A DNA stretch of 64,000 nucleotides from NCBI RefSeq assembly GCF_014256275.1, contig NZ_JACCFE010000002.1:7627501-7691500 (forward strand). The letters run 5' to 3'. This stretch comes from Rhodococcus sp. 4CII (GTDB lineage Bacteria > Actinomycetota > Actinomycetes > Mycobacteriales > Mycobacteriaceae). Positions 32,435-41,116 of this stretch are shown piece by piece; positions within the stretch are counted from its first letter, which is position 1; each line of letters starts with the position of its first letter. The notes beneath the pieces are model-generated. The model had not been told where the DNA came from, searched no databases, and saw only the letters and a list, made by a program, of their open reading frames with translations. The position numbers were made by a program, and so were the translations under genes.

Positions 32435-33091
32435 ATGACCGCGCCCCAGAATCCGAGCTTTCCTCCGCCGCCGCCCGGCGGTCAGCCAGAAACCCCCGCA
32501 AAGAAGCGGAAGAAGTGGCCGTGGATCGCCGGCGCCATCGTCCTCGTTTTCATTCTCGCCGCAGCTGTCGGCGGAGGCGACAAGGAGAAGGATTCCACGG
32601 CGACCGCGTCTGTACCCAGTAGTCAGGCCACCACTGCCCGCGTCACTGCGGCGCAAACGCCTGCCGTCTCCGCTGCACCTGCACCGAGCAGCATCCCGTC
32701 GCGGACCGCAGCAGCGCCTGCGCCTGCGCCTGCGGTCGTACCTGTGACGGCCAAGCCGCAGATCAGCTCGCCTGCGTTCGTACCGGCACCGGTCAGGCCG
32801 CAGATCAGTTCCAGTCAGCGAAATGCCGTCCGGTCTGCCCAGCAGTACATCGAGATGAGTCCCTTCTCCCGCAGTGGTCTGATCGACCAGCTCGAGTACG
32901 AAGGCTTCTCCACCGCGGATGCGACGTACGCGGTGGACAGTTTGACTGTGGACTGGAACGAGCAGGCTGCGCTGAGTGCCCAGCAGTACCTCGAGATGAC
33001 GTTGTTCTCGAAGTCGGGACTGATTGAGCAGCTCGAGTACGAAGGGTTCACGAGTGCGCAGGCTGAATACGGAGCCAACGCGGCGTACTGA
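32435..33091 (+). CDS. Ltp-family (host cell surface lipoprotein repeat) membrane protein
   Basis: 218 residues. A Pro-rich cytoplasmic start and KKRKK precede one transmembrane helix (WPWIAGAIVLVFILAAAVGG, about 27-46). A long Ala/Pro/Thr linker follows, then two tandem repeats near residues 135-171 and 179-216: SAQQYIEMSPFSRSGLIDQL and SAQQYLEMTLFSKSGLIEQL, each followed by EYEGF. These are Ltp (PF07553-type) repeats, known from a Streptococcus phage lipoprotein that blocks superinfection by inhibiting DNA injection. Here the anchor is a transmembrane helix, not a lipobox. Many actinobacterial proteins carry the repeat without known function. Confidence 0.75.
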   Translation: MTAPQNPSFPPPPPGGQPETPAKKRKKWPWIAGAIVLVFILAAAVGGGDKEKDSTATASVPSSQATTARVTAAQTPAVSAAPAPSSIPSRTAAAPAPAPAVVPVTAKPQISSPAFVPAPVRPQISSSQRNAVRSAQQYIEMSPFSRSGLIDQLEYEGFSTADATYAVDSLTVDWNEQAALSAQQYLEMTLFSKSGLIEQLEYEGFTSAQAEYGANAAY

Positions 33092-33327
33092 TAAGTCCGC
33101 ACATAACGTCTCGGGTTCCTTTCTCGTCGACGCACAGGCGCATCGCCATCGATGGGTGTCGCGAGGAGTGCGCGTCGGCCTCGAGCAGACATGCTCAGCG
33201 ATGTCATTCAATCGAATGACATTGTGCTTCTGCTGGTTATCTGGGTGCTCATGACCTTTTGGAGCTTCGTGACTCGGTCATTTAGCCCGCGTCACGTGTC
33301 AGTTTTACTCTGTGCCAACATCGCTTC

Positions 33328-36189
33328 GTGACGACATCTACTGACACGGAGCCACTGACAGACACTGCTGCCCCCGCGCAGGAGCCAGAGCATGTCGGCG
33401 CGCGATGGTGGAGCCTCGACATCCATGCGCACTCGCCCGCGTCATTCGACTACGGGGGCATCGATGGTAAGGCGAATGATGGACCCCGGCCATCGTTCAA
33501 AGAGTGGATCAGGTCGTACATCGACGCGGGGGTGGATGGCATCGTCATCGCCGACCACAACTCCCATGCCGGGATCGATTTGGCGCGAGAGGCACTGGAA
33601 GAGCTTCGTAGAGATGACCCAGAGCTTTCTTCGCTCGTCATCTTCCCGGGTGTTGAAATCACCGCGAGCGGAGGAACTCACATTCTCGGGATCTTCGACC
33701 CAACGTGTGGGTCCCAAGTCGTCAACGACGTGTTGGTCCTCTGCGAATATAGAGGCACCCGCGGGCACAGTGACCAAACTGCCAATAAGACCGTCGCCGA
33801 TGTGGCTTCTATCATTCGGAGCCAGGGTGGCATTTGTATTCCGGCTCACGCCGACCAGTCCCGTGGTGTCTTCAAGATGGATGAGCGGGAGAAGAAGGCC
33901 CTCGCCGAGTCCAGTCCAATTATCGCCGTCGAGGTCGTAGATGACTCGAACGTCATCGAGGCAGCTCGACTTGGGTGGGTTCCAGTTCTTGGATCTGATG
34001 CGCATCATCTGACTACCGATGCCTGCCCGGCGGAGAACGAGGCGAAAGCGCCGGGCACTCACTTGACCCTCGTTAAAGCAGAAGAACTCGATCTCGAGGG
34101 AGTTCGGCTAGCTTTGACAGATCCCGCCGAATCTGTCCGCCGGGCCCGGCGTAATTACAGCGATCCGAACAGAACCGAACACGGGCACATTAACCGGATA
34201 ACAGTCTCACGCGGGGGCGTGACCGAGAACTACTGTTTCGGTCCCTGGATGAACTGCCTGATCGGTGGGCGTGGGGTTGGCAAGTCAACACTCATCGAGA
34301 TGCTCAGATTGGCGCTAGGTCGTAGCCACGAGCTGACAGGGTCGGTTGCCGAGGATCTGAAGCGGTTTCAACCGTCCGCGGACCCTAGCGAACGCTGGTG
34401 GGATGCCGAAACGCGGATCGTCGTTGAATACACGAAAGACAACCAACTACTCCGGGTCACGTGGTCAGGAGAAGAGCCGGACAAGACTGCCCTTGATCTT
34501 CGGGTAGGGAACAACTGGGAAAGGCAATCTGGTCGGTCCTTCGATCGTGTCCCGATTCGCGTGTTCAGTCAGAAGCAAATCTACGATCTCGCCACATCCT
34601 CCCAAAGCTTCCTGACCATCCTCGATGACATGCCAGAAATCCGGAAGAGCCAATGGGATGAGGAGTACGAACTACTGCAACTTGAATTTAGAGGCGAGCG
34701 CAACAAGCTCCGCCAGGTGCTCGCGGAGGCGGAGAAGGCTGACCGGCTACGTGGGCAACTCGAAGAAGTCCGAGGCCGGCTGAGGCATCTAGCCGAACTC
34801 CAGGCAACAGAGAAGTACAAAGAGCTCATTGCAACTGAGGCTCGTATCAGGGATGCCTCGACTCATGAACAGCAAGCCCAGAGCATCGAGCAGAACATCG
34901 CCACTCACGCCAGTTCGCTACGCAACCTCATGACCAATGCGCTCCAGATAGCCGACTACACCGACAGAGCGGCATCGTTCGCGACAGCTGCAAATCTCCT
35001 CGAGCAGGCTGGCGCTGCCCTGCATACCGCGCGGCTTGCATGGGAGAAGCGCGCGGCCCCTACGGCATGGCAGGAACGAGTAGGACAGCTCAACGTCTGG
35101 CTGGCTGAGCAAGGTAACGCCTCGAACACGTCAACTGAGCAGATGCAGGATGATCGTCAGAGGGAAATTGACCTCCAGGCCGAACTGCGCGAGGTCGAAA
35201 ACTCTGAGCAGCGACGCCTGGAACAGCAAGACGTGATCGATCGACTTATGGAGAAACTCATCTCGAAGAGGAGTGAACTCTTCACCCGACGGCGGGCGTA
35301 CGCGCAAGGACTGGGAAATTCTGGTTCGCTCACTCGGGTTGATGTCCATCAACAAGGCGCCATCGCGAGCATCGGGGACCAACTGCGTGCCCTCCTCAAC
35401 TGCCCGGACTCATTCGAGTCGGCGTTCGGCCAGGACGGCATCGCCACGTCTCTTCTCAAGGAGCAGCCCAAGAGTCCGCAGTTTCCCACACGGGTGCGAG
35501 AGTTCAAGAAATCTCTCATGGCGCTGGTTCGAGATGGCGTCGACTCTGAGATTGGCCGATCATTCAAGGTAGACGCCCGGTTCTACAGTCGCCTGTCCAA
35601 TGCCGACTCTTTTGACCTGTCCACAAACATCATGCTCTGGTTCCCTGAGGACCTCGTCACAGTCCTCTACAGGCCGACAGAGGGCGGCAATCTGACTCCT
35701 GTCGACCACGGATCTCCTGGTCAGAAGACAGCGGCTCTGCTCACTGTCATCCTTCAGATGGGCACTGATCCGCTCCTGCTCGATCAACCGGAGGATGATC
35801 TCGAGAACAAGCTCGTCAGACGTCTCGCCGTCGAAACGCTGAAGAACATCAAGACTCGCCGTCAATTGATCGTGTCCACTCACAATGCGAATATCGTTGT
35901 CACATCAGCTGCTGAGAACATCCTCTCGCTCCAACATGGAGATGCCTTGCCGCGAATCGAACGATGTCCCGGAGTGTATCCGCGGTGGTGCGGCAACTGC
36001 ACGAGACGACCATCCTGCCCACAGGCGGGCGGGCCCTCACTGCACGTCAGGAGCGAGTTCTCGAACTTGTCGTCGAGGGCTGGACCTATGGCAGGATCGC
36101 TCGCGAACTGCACATCTCCGAGTCGACTGTTCGCTTTCATATCCAGCGCCTCAAGCAGAGCCTTGACGTGCACACCAAAACCGAGCTGA
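33328..36189 (+). CDS. PHP-domain AAA/SMC-like ATPase (TrlF type), 3' end chimeric
   Basis: 953 codons. An N-terminal PHP phosphoesterase (LDIHAHSPASFDYGG near 31, IADHNSHAGID, PGVEITASGGTHILG, PAHAD, GSDAHHL) is followed by an ABC/SMC-type ATPase: Walker A GGRGVGKST near 313, long coiled coil about 430-680, signature SPGQKTAALL near 796, Walker B LLLDQPEDD near 815, and H-loop STHNAN near 849. This is the TrlF-like architecture, found in defence islands. From about residue 878 (base 35960) the reading frame enters a LuxR gene in the wrong frame, so the native C-terminus is lost. Base composition is visibly less GC-rich than in the flanks, consistent with transfer. Confidence 0.78.
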   Translation: MTTSTDTEPLTDTAAPAQEPEHVGARWWSLDIHAHSPASFDYGGIDGKANDGPRPSFKEWIRSYIDAGVDGIVIADHNSHAGIDLAREALEELRRDDPELSSLVIFPGVEITASGGTHILGIFDPTCGSQVVNDVLVLCEYRGTRGHSDQTANKTVADVASIIRSQGGICIPAHADQSRGVFKMDEREKKALAESSPIIAVEVVDDSNVIEAARLGWVPVLGSDAHHLTTDACPAENEAKAPGTHLTLVKAEELDLEGVRLALTDPAESVRRARRNYSDPNRTEHGHINRITVSRGGVTENYCFGPWMNCLIGGRGVGKSTLIEMLRLALGRSHELTGSVAEDLKRFQPSADPSERWWDAETRIVVEYTKDNQLLRVTWSGEEPDKTALDLRVGNNWERQSGRSFDRVPIRVFSQKQIYDLATSSQSFLTILDDMPEIRKSQWDEEYELLQLEFRGERNKLRQVLAEAEKADRLRGQLEEVRGRLRHLAELQATEKYKELIATEARIRDASTHEQQAQSIEQNIATHASSLRNLMTNALQIADYTDRAASFATAANLLEQAGAALHTARLAWEKRAAPTAWQERVGQLNVWLAEQGNASNTSTEQMQDDRQREIDLQAELREVENSEQRRLEQQDVIDRLMEKLISKRSELFTRRRAYAQGLGNSGSLTRVDVHQQGAIASIGDQLRALLNCPDSFESAFGQDGIATSLLKEQPKSPQFPTRVREFKKSLMALVRDGVDSEIGRSFKVDARFYSRLSNADSFDLSTNIMLWFPEDLVTVLYRPTEGGNLTPVDHGSPGQKTAALLTVILQMGTDPLLLDQPEDDLENKLVRRLAVETLKNIKTRRQLIVSTHNANIVVTSAAENILSLQHGDALPRIERCPGVYPRWCGNCTRRPSCPQAGGPSLHVRSEFSNLSSRAGPMAGSLANCTSPSRLFAFISSASSRALTCTPKPS

Positions 36190-36248
36190 TCAGCAAGGCC
36201 ATCCGCTGCGCCTTGGTGGCTCCGGGCGCCGATGCTGTCGCCCGCTGA
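35964..36248 (+). CDS. LuxR-type HTH protein without receiver domain
   Basis: 94 residues. A GerE helix-turn-helix occupies about residues 24-80: LTARQERVLELVVEGWTYGR, IARELHISESTVRFHIQRLK. No phosphoacceptor receiver domain precedes it, because the frame is closed upstream by a stop at 35913 and overlaps the ATPase gene. Its 3' end overlaps the histidine kinase start by 17 bases, so the two form a pair. Either it is a naturally short regulator or a response regulator whose 5' half was replaced when the ATPase arrived. Confidence 0.7.
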   Translation: MSRSVSAVVRQLHETTILPTGGRALTARQERVLELVVEGWTYGRIARELHISESTVRFHIQRLKQSLDVHTKTELISKAIRCALVAPGADAVAR

Positions 36249-38244
36249 GGCCAGCGAAGAAGTCGAGGCACCGACCCCGCTTAGCGTCGCGACCAGCTTC
36301 GTCCGCCGGGCATTGAAGCTGCTCCCAGTCGACGGGGTGCGACTGTTGGCTTCGCCGTCGTACGAACTCCTCGGTGCGGCCGGGATCTGTGACGAGTCCA
36401 ACTCCGCATCGATCAAGCCATCAGTCGCCGCAGTCGCAGCCCTGGACGCGCCGATCGTTGTCGAACGTTTTCCTGAAGGCGCCCTGGTCGCGCTTCCTGT
36501 GGTGGCGGGTGACAAAGTTGTGGCTACCCTCGAGCTCTATGCGAATCAACGCTGGTCCCCCGATCGTCGGGAGAGCGCCGTCGGGCGGATGCTGGCCCGC
36601 TGCGCCGAGCAGCTCTTCGACTCTGAGGGCGAGTTGCTTGCGACGGTAAGTGAGGACCGGGCCATGCTGCTGGGCGCACTTACGCTGGTCGACGCCACCT
36701 CCGTCCCCCACGACGATCAGCTTCTGGGGGCTATCACCGCCCTGCTGGCACCCCTTGCTGATGCTTCCTCGGTAGGGATCGCGGTCGTGAACCAACAGGG
36801 CTACCTCCAGATGCTGCCGGGCTCGTTCGGGGCGAGCGACGCGCTCGTCGCGTCGTCTCAACTAAGTCGCACCGAGGCGAACAGCGCCGCGGCTGAAGTG
36901 TTCAACCGCGGACGGACCCTCCTGGCCAACGCCCCGAGCCGGGATGCCTCGCGATTCCCTGAGTGGATCGAGGGATACGGCATCACGCGACTGATGACGG
37001 TGCCGCTCGCGGTCGCTGGAAAGCCGCTGGGCGTGCTGCATCTCGCGAACAAGTCGACGGACTTTAACGACACGGACGCTCGACGGGCCGAGGCGCTGGC
37101 CCCGTTCGTGGCCGGTGTCATTCAGCAAGCCTGCCGACGCCGCGACATCGGTCGCAAAGAGGCCGTCGCAGCGGTGGTGAGCAGGGCCGCTACCGCGGTC
37201 GCGGCAGGCGAATGGCTGGGAGTCGGGTCGGCGGCCGAAGGACTGGAGTACTTTCTCGACGACTTGCGTCGCGTCCTCGGTGCGACGACGGCCGCAGTCG
37301 TTCCCTCGGACCACTCGGGTCCACCGACCTATGTCGGGTCTCCTCTTGACGCCGGTCCGGCCAGCCGGGCATTCGAGGCCGGCATGCGCGGCTCCGTGAC
37401 CCTCCGATCCTCCGTGAGTCGGCCGCAAGCACCTGGAGAATCTGGATGGACCACGCTCTATGTCCCCATTGCCGTGGAAGGACGCGGCGAGGGCCACCTG
37501 GCGCTACTTCGTATCCCGTGCGAACCGTTCCGCAAGCACGAGCGGGCTGCCGTTATCCAAATGAGCAACATCATCGCGTTGTCCTGGACGACCGAGCGCT
37601 ACCGACTGCGCCAGGCCGAGATCGCGCGGCTCCGTGAACGCGAACGCATCGCAGATGACATCCACGATCACGTCGCACAGACGCTGTTCGGAGGCAAAAT
37701 CACGATGCAGTCGCTCATCAGTCAAATGCCCGAAGACTCGGACCTGCGCCTGACGGCTGACCGGGCGCTGGGGATGCTGGTGCGGAGCGAGCAGTCGCTG
37801 CGGGAGGCCATCTATGGGCTGGCTGGTGGCAGCCGGCAACGAGCGGGCCTGGCGGACCGGCTGGTCGACGCAGTGCACGAGCTGGAGGAACAGTTCGCCG
37901 TTGCCGTCGAGTTGGTCGCTCAATCCGCGGTGCTCGCGGCAGCCGACTCGCTGCCCGAACCCGTCACCGTCGCCGTGGTCGCCGCTGCCCGTGAGGCCGT
38001 GATCAACGCCGTGAAACATGCACGCGCCTCCGAGATCACTGTCGAAGTGGCCCAGAACGAAGCTATGCGACTCGATGTCATCGTCCGGGACAACGGCATC
38101 GGCTCGGCGGTCACTGCTGAGGGCTACGGCCGTCGTGCGATGAGTCGCAAGCTCGCTGCCCAGGGAGCCTCCGTCGAGTTCCAAGCTGCGCCCGGCGGCG
38201 GCACCGAAGTCCAGATCCACGCGCCCTTGACGGTCAGAGACTGA
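36232..38244 (+). CDS. GAF-domain sensor histidine kinase (NarL-class partner)
   Basis: 670 residues, no transmembrane helix, so a cytoplasmic sensor. Two or three GAF-like domains fill residues 20-460 (for example ALTLVDATSVPHDDQLLGAI, MTVPLAVAGKPLGVLHLANK, LYVPIAVEGRGEGHLALLRI). The HisKA_3 box ERERIADDIHDHVAQTLFGG begins near 468 with the phospho-His near 477. The HATPase has EAVINAVKHARAS near 588 and DNGIGS. It is translationally coupled to the LuxR gene and followed by catabolic genes, which it may control in response to a small aromatic or acyl ligand. Confidence 0.85.
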   Translation: MLSPAEASEEVEAPTPLSVATSFVRRALKLLPVDGVRLLASPSYELLGAAGICDESNSASIKPSVAAVAALDAPIVVERFPEGALVALPVVAGDKVVATLELYANQRWSPDRRESAVGRMLARCAEQLFDSEGELLATVSEDRAMLLGALTLVDATSVPHDDQLLGAITALLAPLADASSVGIAVVNQQGYLQMLPGSFGASDALVASSQLSRTEANSAAAEVFNRGRTLLANAPSRDASRFPEWIEGYGITRLMTVPLAVAGKPLGVLHLANKSTDFNDTDARRAEALAPFVAGVIQQACRRRDIGRKEAVAAVVSRAATAVAAGEWLGVGSAAEGLEYFLDDLRRVLGATTAAVVPSDHSGPPTYVGSPLDAGPASRAFEAGMRGSVTLRSSVSRPQAPGESGWTTLYVPIAVEGRGEGHLALLRIPCEPFRKHERAAVIQMSNIIALSWTTERYRLRQAEIARLRERERIADDIHDHVAQTLFGGKITMQSLISQMPEDSDLRLTADRALGMLVRSEQSLREAIYGLAGGSRQRAGLADRLVDAVHELEEQFAVAVELVAQSAVLAAADSLPEPVTVAVVAAAREAVINAVKHARASEITVEVAQNEAMRLDVIVRDNGIGSAVTAEGYGRRAMSRKLAAQGASVEFQAAPGGGTEVQIHAPLTVRD

Positions 38245-38289
38245 CGCAACCGCCAGTATGCCCGGCCATACGAGGACGACGACGATGAT

Positions 38290-39534
38290 GTGGTGTCAAC
38301 TGGACTGCATCAGAATCCCGCCGCCAATGCCTTCGAAGGACTGCGTGTTGTCGACCTGACCGCGATGATTGCCGGGCCGATGGCAACGATGATCCTCGCG
38401 GACCTCGGCGCCGACGTCATCAAGGTGGAGAGGCCAGGCGCGGGCGACGACGCCCGCATGTTCCCGCCCTTCTGGTCCCCGGACGGGGCGCCCGGCCAAC
38501 GCGTGGGAACTGTCTTCATCGCCCTCAATCGCAACAAGCGCAGCATCCAGCTCGACCTCACGGATCCTGATGCGCGTGAGGCACTGTTGCGGTTGATCGA
38601 CACCGCTGACGTATTCATCGAGAGCTTCCGTCCAGGCAAGGTGGATCGGCTTGGGCTCTCGTGGGAGGAGCTTCGACACCGCAACCCGCGCTTGGTGTAT
38701 TGCTCGCTGTCAGCCTTCGGGCGCGGGCCGCTCGGACGATCCATTCCCGGCTATGACCCGGTCATCCAAGCGTTCACCGGAATCATGGACGCGAACGGCT
38801 TCCCGGACGGTCCCGCAGCCCGTGTCTCGGCCTCTGTGGTCGACATCAGCGCCGGCATGTGGGCTGGCATTGCGATCATGTCGGCGCTGGCGCAACGCGA
38901 TCGCACCGGACACGGTTCCCGCGTTGAATCAACTCTCGTTGACGCGGGATTCACCCTGATGAACCACCAGATTACATCGATGTTCGCGACCGGTAAGCCC
39001 CCGAAGAGGACGGGAACAGAGACGCCGCTGGCAGCGCCGTACGAGTCGTTCCGTACAGCGGATGGGACGATCATGGTTGCAGCCGGAAACAACGCGATCT
39101 TCGCCCGGATGTGCGCCGCCCTCGACCTTGCCGGGTTGGTCAACGACTCGCGGTTCGACACTGTCGCCCATCGTCTCGCCCACCGGCGCGAGTTGCATGA
39201 GCTCCTCGAAGCTCGACTCGCGAAGTTGACCGAACATGACGCCGAGCGTCTGCTGGCCGATGCGGGCGTGCCCGTCTCCGCCGTCAACAGACTCGATCGT
39301 GGCTTGACGATGCCATTGGCGCTGGAGCGCGATCTGCTGGTAGAGCCGACGGGTGCGCCGAAGGGGTCAGAACCGCTGCCGCTGCTGAGGCTGCCGTTCC
39401 TATCGGCAGACACAGAGCTGCACTGGCCCCCGGCGCTCGGAGAGCACACCGCGGAGGTCCTCGCTGAACTGGACCTGCCCGACGAGGTTCGCGCGTCACT
39501 TCTTCGCTGCGAGTCAACGACTGCGGGTCGTTGA
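38290..39534 (+). CDS. CaiB/BaiF family class III CoA-transferase
   Basis: 414 residues, GTG start. The N-terminal FEGLRVVDLTAMIAGPMATM, LGADVIKVERPGAGDDAR, NRNKRSIQLDL, GYDPVIQAFTG and VDISAGMWAGIAIMSALAQR segments are diagnostic; the Asp of VVDISAG (near 185) corresponds to the catalytic aspartate. It would move CoA from a donor such as succinyl-CoA to a carboxylic acid intermediate, replacing an ATP-using ligase. It opens a four-gene plus-strand operon (transferase, esterase, flavin reductase, RibB-like) 45 bases after the kinase gene. Confidence 0.88.
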   Translation: MVSTGLHQNPAANAFEGLRVVDLTAMIAGPMATMILADLGADVIKVERPGAGDDARMFPPFWSPDGAPGQRVGTVFIALNRNKRSIQLDLTDPDAREALLRLIDTADVFIESFRPGKVDRLGLSWEELRHRNPRLVYCSLSAFGRGPLGRSIPGYDPVIQAFTGIMDANGFPDGPAARVSASVVDISAGMWAGIAIMSALAQRDRTGHGSRVESTLVDAGFTLMNHQITSMFATGKPPKRTGTETPLAAPYESFRTADGTIMVAAGNNAIFARMCAALDLAGLVNDSRFDTVAHRLAHRRELHELLEARLAKLTEHDAERLLADAGVPVSAVNRLDRGLTMPLALERDLLVEPTGAPKGSEPLPLLRLPFLSADTELHWPPALGEHTAEVLAELDLPDEVRASLLRCESTTAGR

Positions 39535-39535
39535 C

Positions 39536-40624
39536 GTGGATGCCCAGAACAATCCTGTGGCCGTGGACCCGGCCAGGCCTGTGTATGGACACGATGACGT
39601 GACGGGGGAAGAGTTCACGACAGTGCTCCCCGATCCACCCGATCCGGAGCTGCGCTCGTTGATCGCGTCCCTGCGTCGCATGGGTCATCCGGGGTTTCAC
39701 GCCGCCGGCGTCGAGCGCTCGCGAGACTTCGCTGTCCAACTGCGCAAGATGACCCCTGCGGCTCCGGGGCCCTCGATGTTCGCTGTGGACGATCTGGCTG
39801 TCCAGGTCGGGACGGACGCGGTTCCGCTCCGGCGCTACCGTCCGCTCGCGGGTCGCTCACGCGGCACCATCGTTTACTACCACGGCGGCGGATGGGTGGT
39901 CGGCGGGATCGAAGAGTCCGATGACCTTTGCCGCGCCCTTGCCAGGGCGACCGGTTGCGAAGTTGTCAGCGTGGGCTATCGCCTGGCGCCGGAGCATGTG
40001 TTTCCCACGGCGGTTGACGATGCGGACGCAGCCGCCACCTGGATTGCTGACACAAGTCCGGAGGGCCAACCGTTGATACTGCTGGGCGACAGCGCAGGAG
40101 GCACCCTCGCCACGGTAGTGGCACGCCGATTCCGTGATCGTGCGCGCACCGAGATCGCGCTGCAGGTCCTCGTGTATCCGGTGACCGACCACCGCATGCA
40201 GACGAAGTCGTACGTTGAGCACGCGGGACGGTTGTTGATCAGTGGTCCCGACATGCATTGGTTCTGGGAGCAGTATGTCCCCGATCGCGAGCTGCGGAGT
40301 TCGGCGGATGCCTCGCCGGCACTCGCAACCGACCTGCGAGGCATGCCACCAGCCCTGCTGCTGGTTGCGGAATACGATCCGCTACGCGATGAGGTACTCG
40401 ACTACGCGCGTCGTCTGTCCGAGCAGGGTGTGGAGGTGACAGTTGACCGCTACGACACGATGGCGCACGGCTTCTTCCCCTTAATCCGGGCACTCGCGAT
40501 GTCACGCGCGGCCGTCAACTCGGTCGCCATCGCCATTCAGCGGTCCCTGGACGAGGGACCACAGCACCTCCAAACGCCTGGGCGGTTGCCGTACTCGAAA
40601 AGCAGTGATGAGGAGACAAAATGA
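39536..40624 (+). CDS. Alpha/beta hydrolase, HSL-family esterase
   Basis: 362 residues from a GTG one base after the preceding stop. About 90 N-terminal residues come before the hydrolase core. YYHGGGWVVGG is the oxyanion hole, GDSAGGT the nucleophile elbow, EYDPLRDE the acid region and DTMAHGFFPL the catalytic His. Cytoplasmic. It is equivalent in position to the esterases at 21459 and 22972 beside the other flavin reductase, though longer. Its stop overlaps the reductase start (ATGA). Confidence 0.87.
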   Translation: MDAQNNPVAVDPARPVYGHDDVTGEEFTTVLPDPPDPELRSLIASLRRMGHPGFHAAGVERSRDFAVQLRKMTPAAPGPSMFAVDDLAVQVGTDAVPLRRYRPLAGRSRGTIVYYHGGGWVVGGIEESDDLCRALARATGCEVVSVGYRLAPEHVFPTAVDDADAAATWIADTSPEGQPLILLGDSAGGTLATVVARRFRDRARTEIALQVLVYPVTDHRMQTKSYVEHAGRLLISGPDMHWFWEQYVPDRELRSSADASPALATDLRGMPPALLLVAEYDPLRDEVLDYARRLSEQGVEVTVDRYDTMAHGFFPLIRALAMSRAAVNSVAIAIQRSLDEGPQHLQTPGRLPYSKSSDEETK

Positions 40625-41112
40625 CCAGTATCGAATTGGGTCAGTCGTTCCGCGATCTGATGGCGGCAGTCTGCACGCCGGTCTCGGTCGTGACAGCCGT
40701 CGATGGCGAGCGGCCCCACGGCACAACGGTCAGTGCATTTGCGTCACTGTCGATCGACCCACCCATGGTCCTGGTCGCGCTCGATCGAGCATCAGCGTTG
40801 CTGGCCCTCGTTCGAGAACACCGCATCCTCGGCCTGAACATGCTGTCGAGCGAGCAAGCATCGCTCGCAGCCGGGTTCGCTCGCAAAGGGGATGACAAAT
40901 TTGCGGACGTGGACTGGACACTGCGTGCAGGTGTCCCACACATCACCGGCTCCGCCGGGTGGCTGGCGGGCGAGGTGAACGAGCTCATCGACGGCGGTGA
41001 CCACATCGTCGCACTGGTGTGTGTTCGCGAACTCATCATCGGCGATGGGCTACCACTGACCTATCACAACCGGACTTTCGGCACGCACAGCGTGCTGACC
41101 AATCAGAGGTGA
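40621..41112 (+). CDS. Flavin reductase, HpaC/HsaB-like
   Basis: 163 residues, ATG in an ATGA overlap. Strong similarity along its length to the reductase at 22446: AAVCTPVSVVTAVDGERPHG, TVSAFASLSIDPPMVLVALD, GFARKGDDKFADVDWTL, LTYHNRTFGTH. It should supply reduced flavin to a two-component monooxygenase, but no such oxygenase gene is beside it; the nearest is at 14525. It is followed four bases later by the RibB-like gene, repeating the association seen at 22446-25435. Confidence 0.9.
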   Translation: MTSIELGQSFRDLMAAVCTPVSVVTAVDGERPHGTTVSAFASLSIDPPMVLVALDRASALLALVREHRILGLNMLSSEQASLAAGFARKGDDKFADVDWTLRAGVPHITGSAGWLAGEVNELIDGGDHIVALVCVRELIIGDGLPLTYHNRTFGTHSVLTNQR

Positions 41113-41116
41113 GAAG

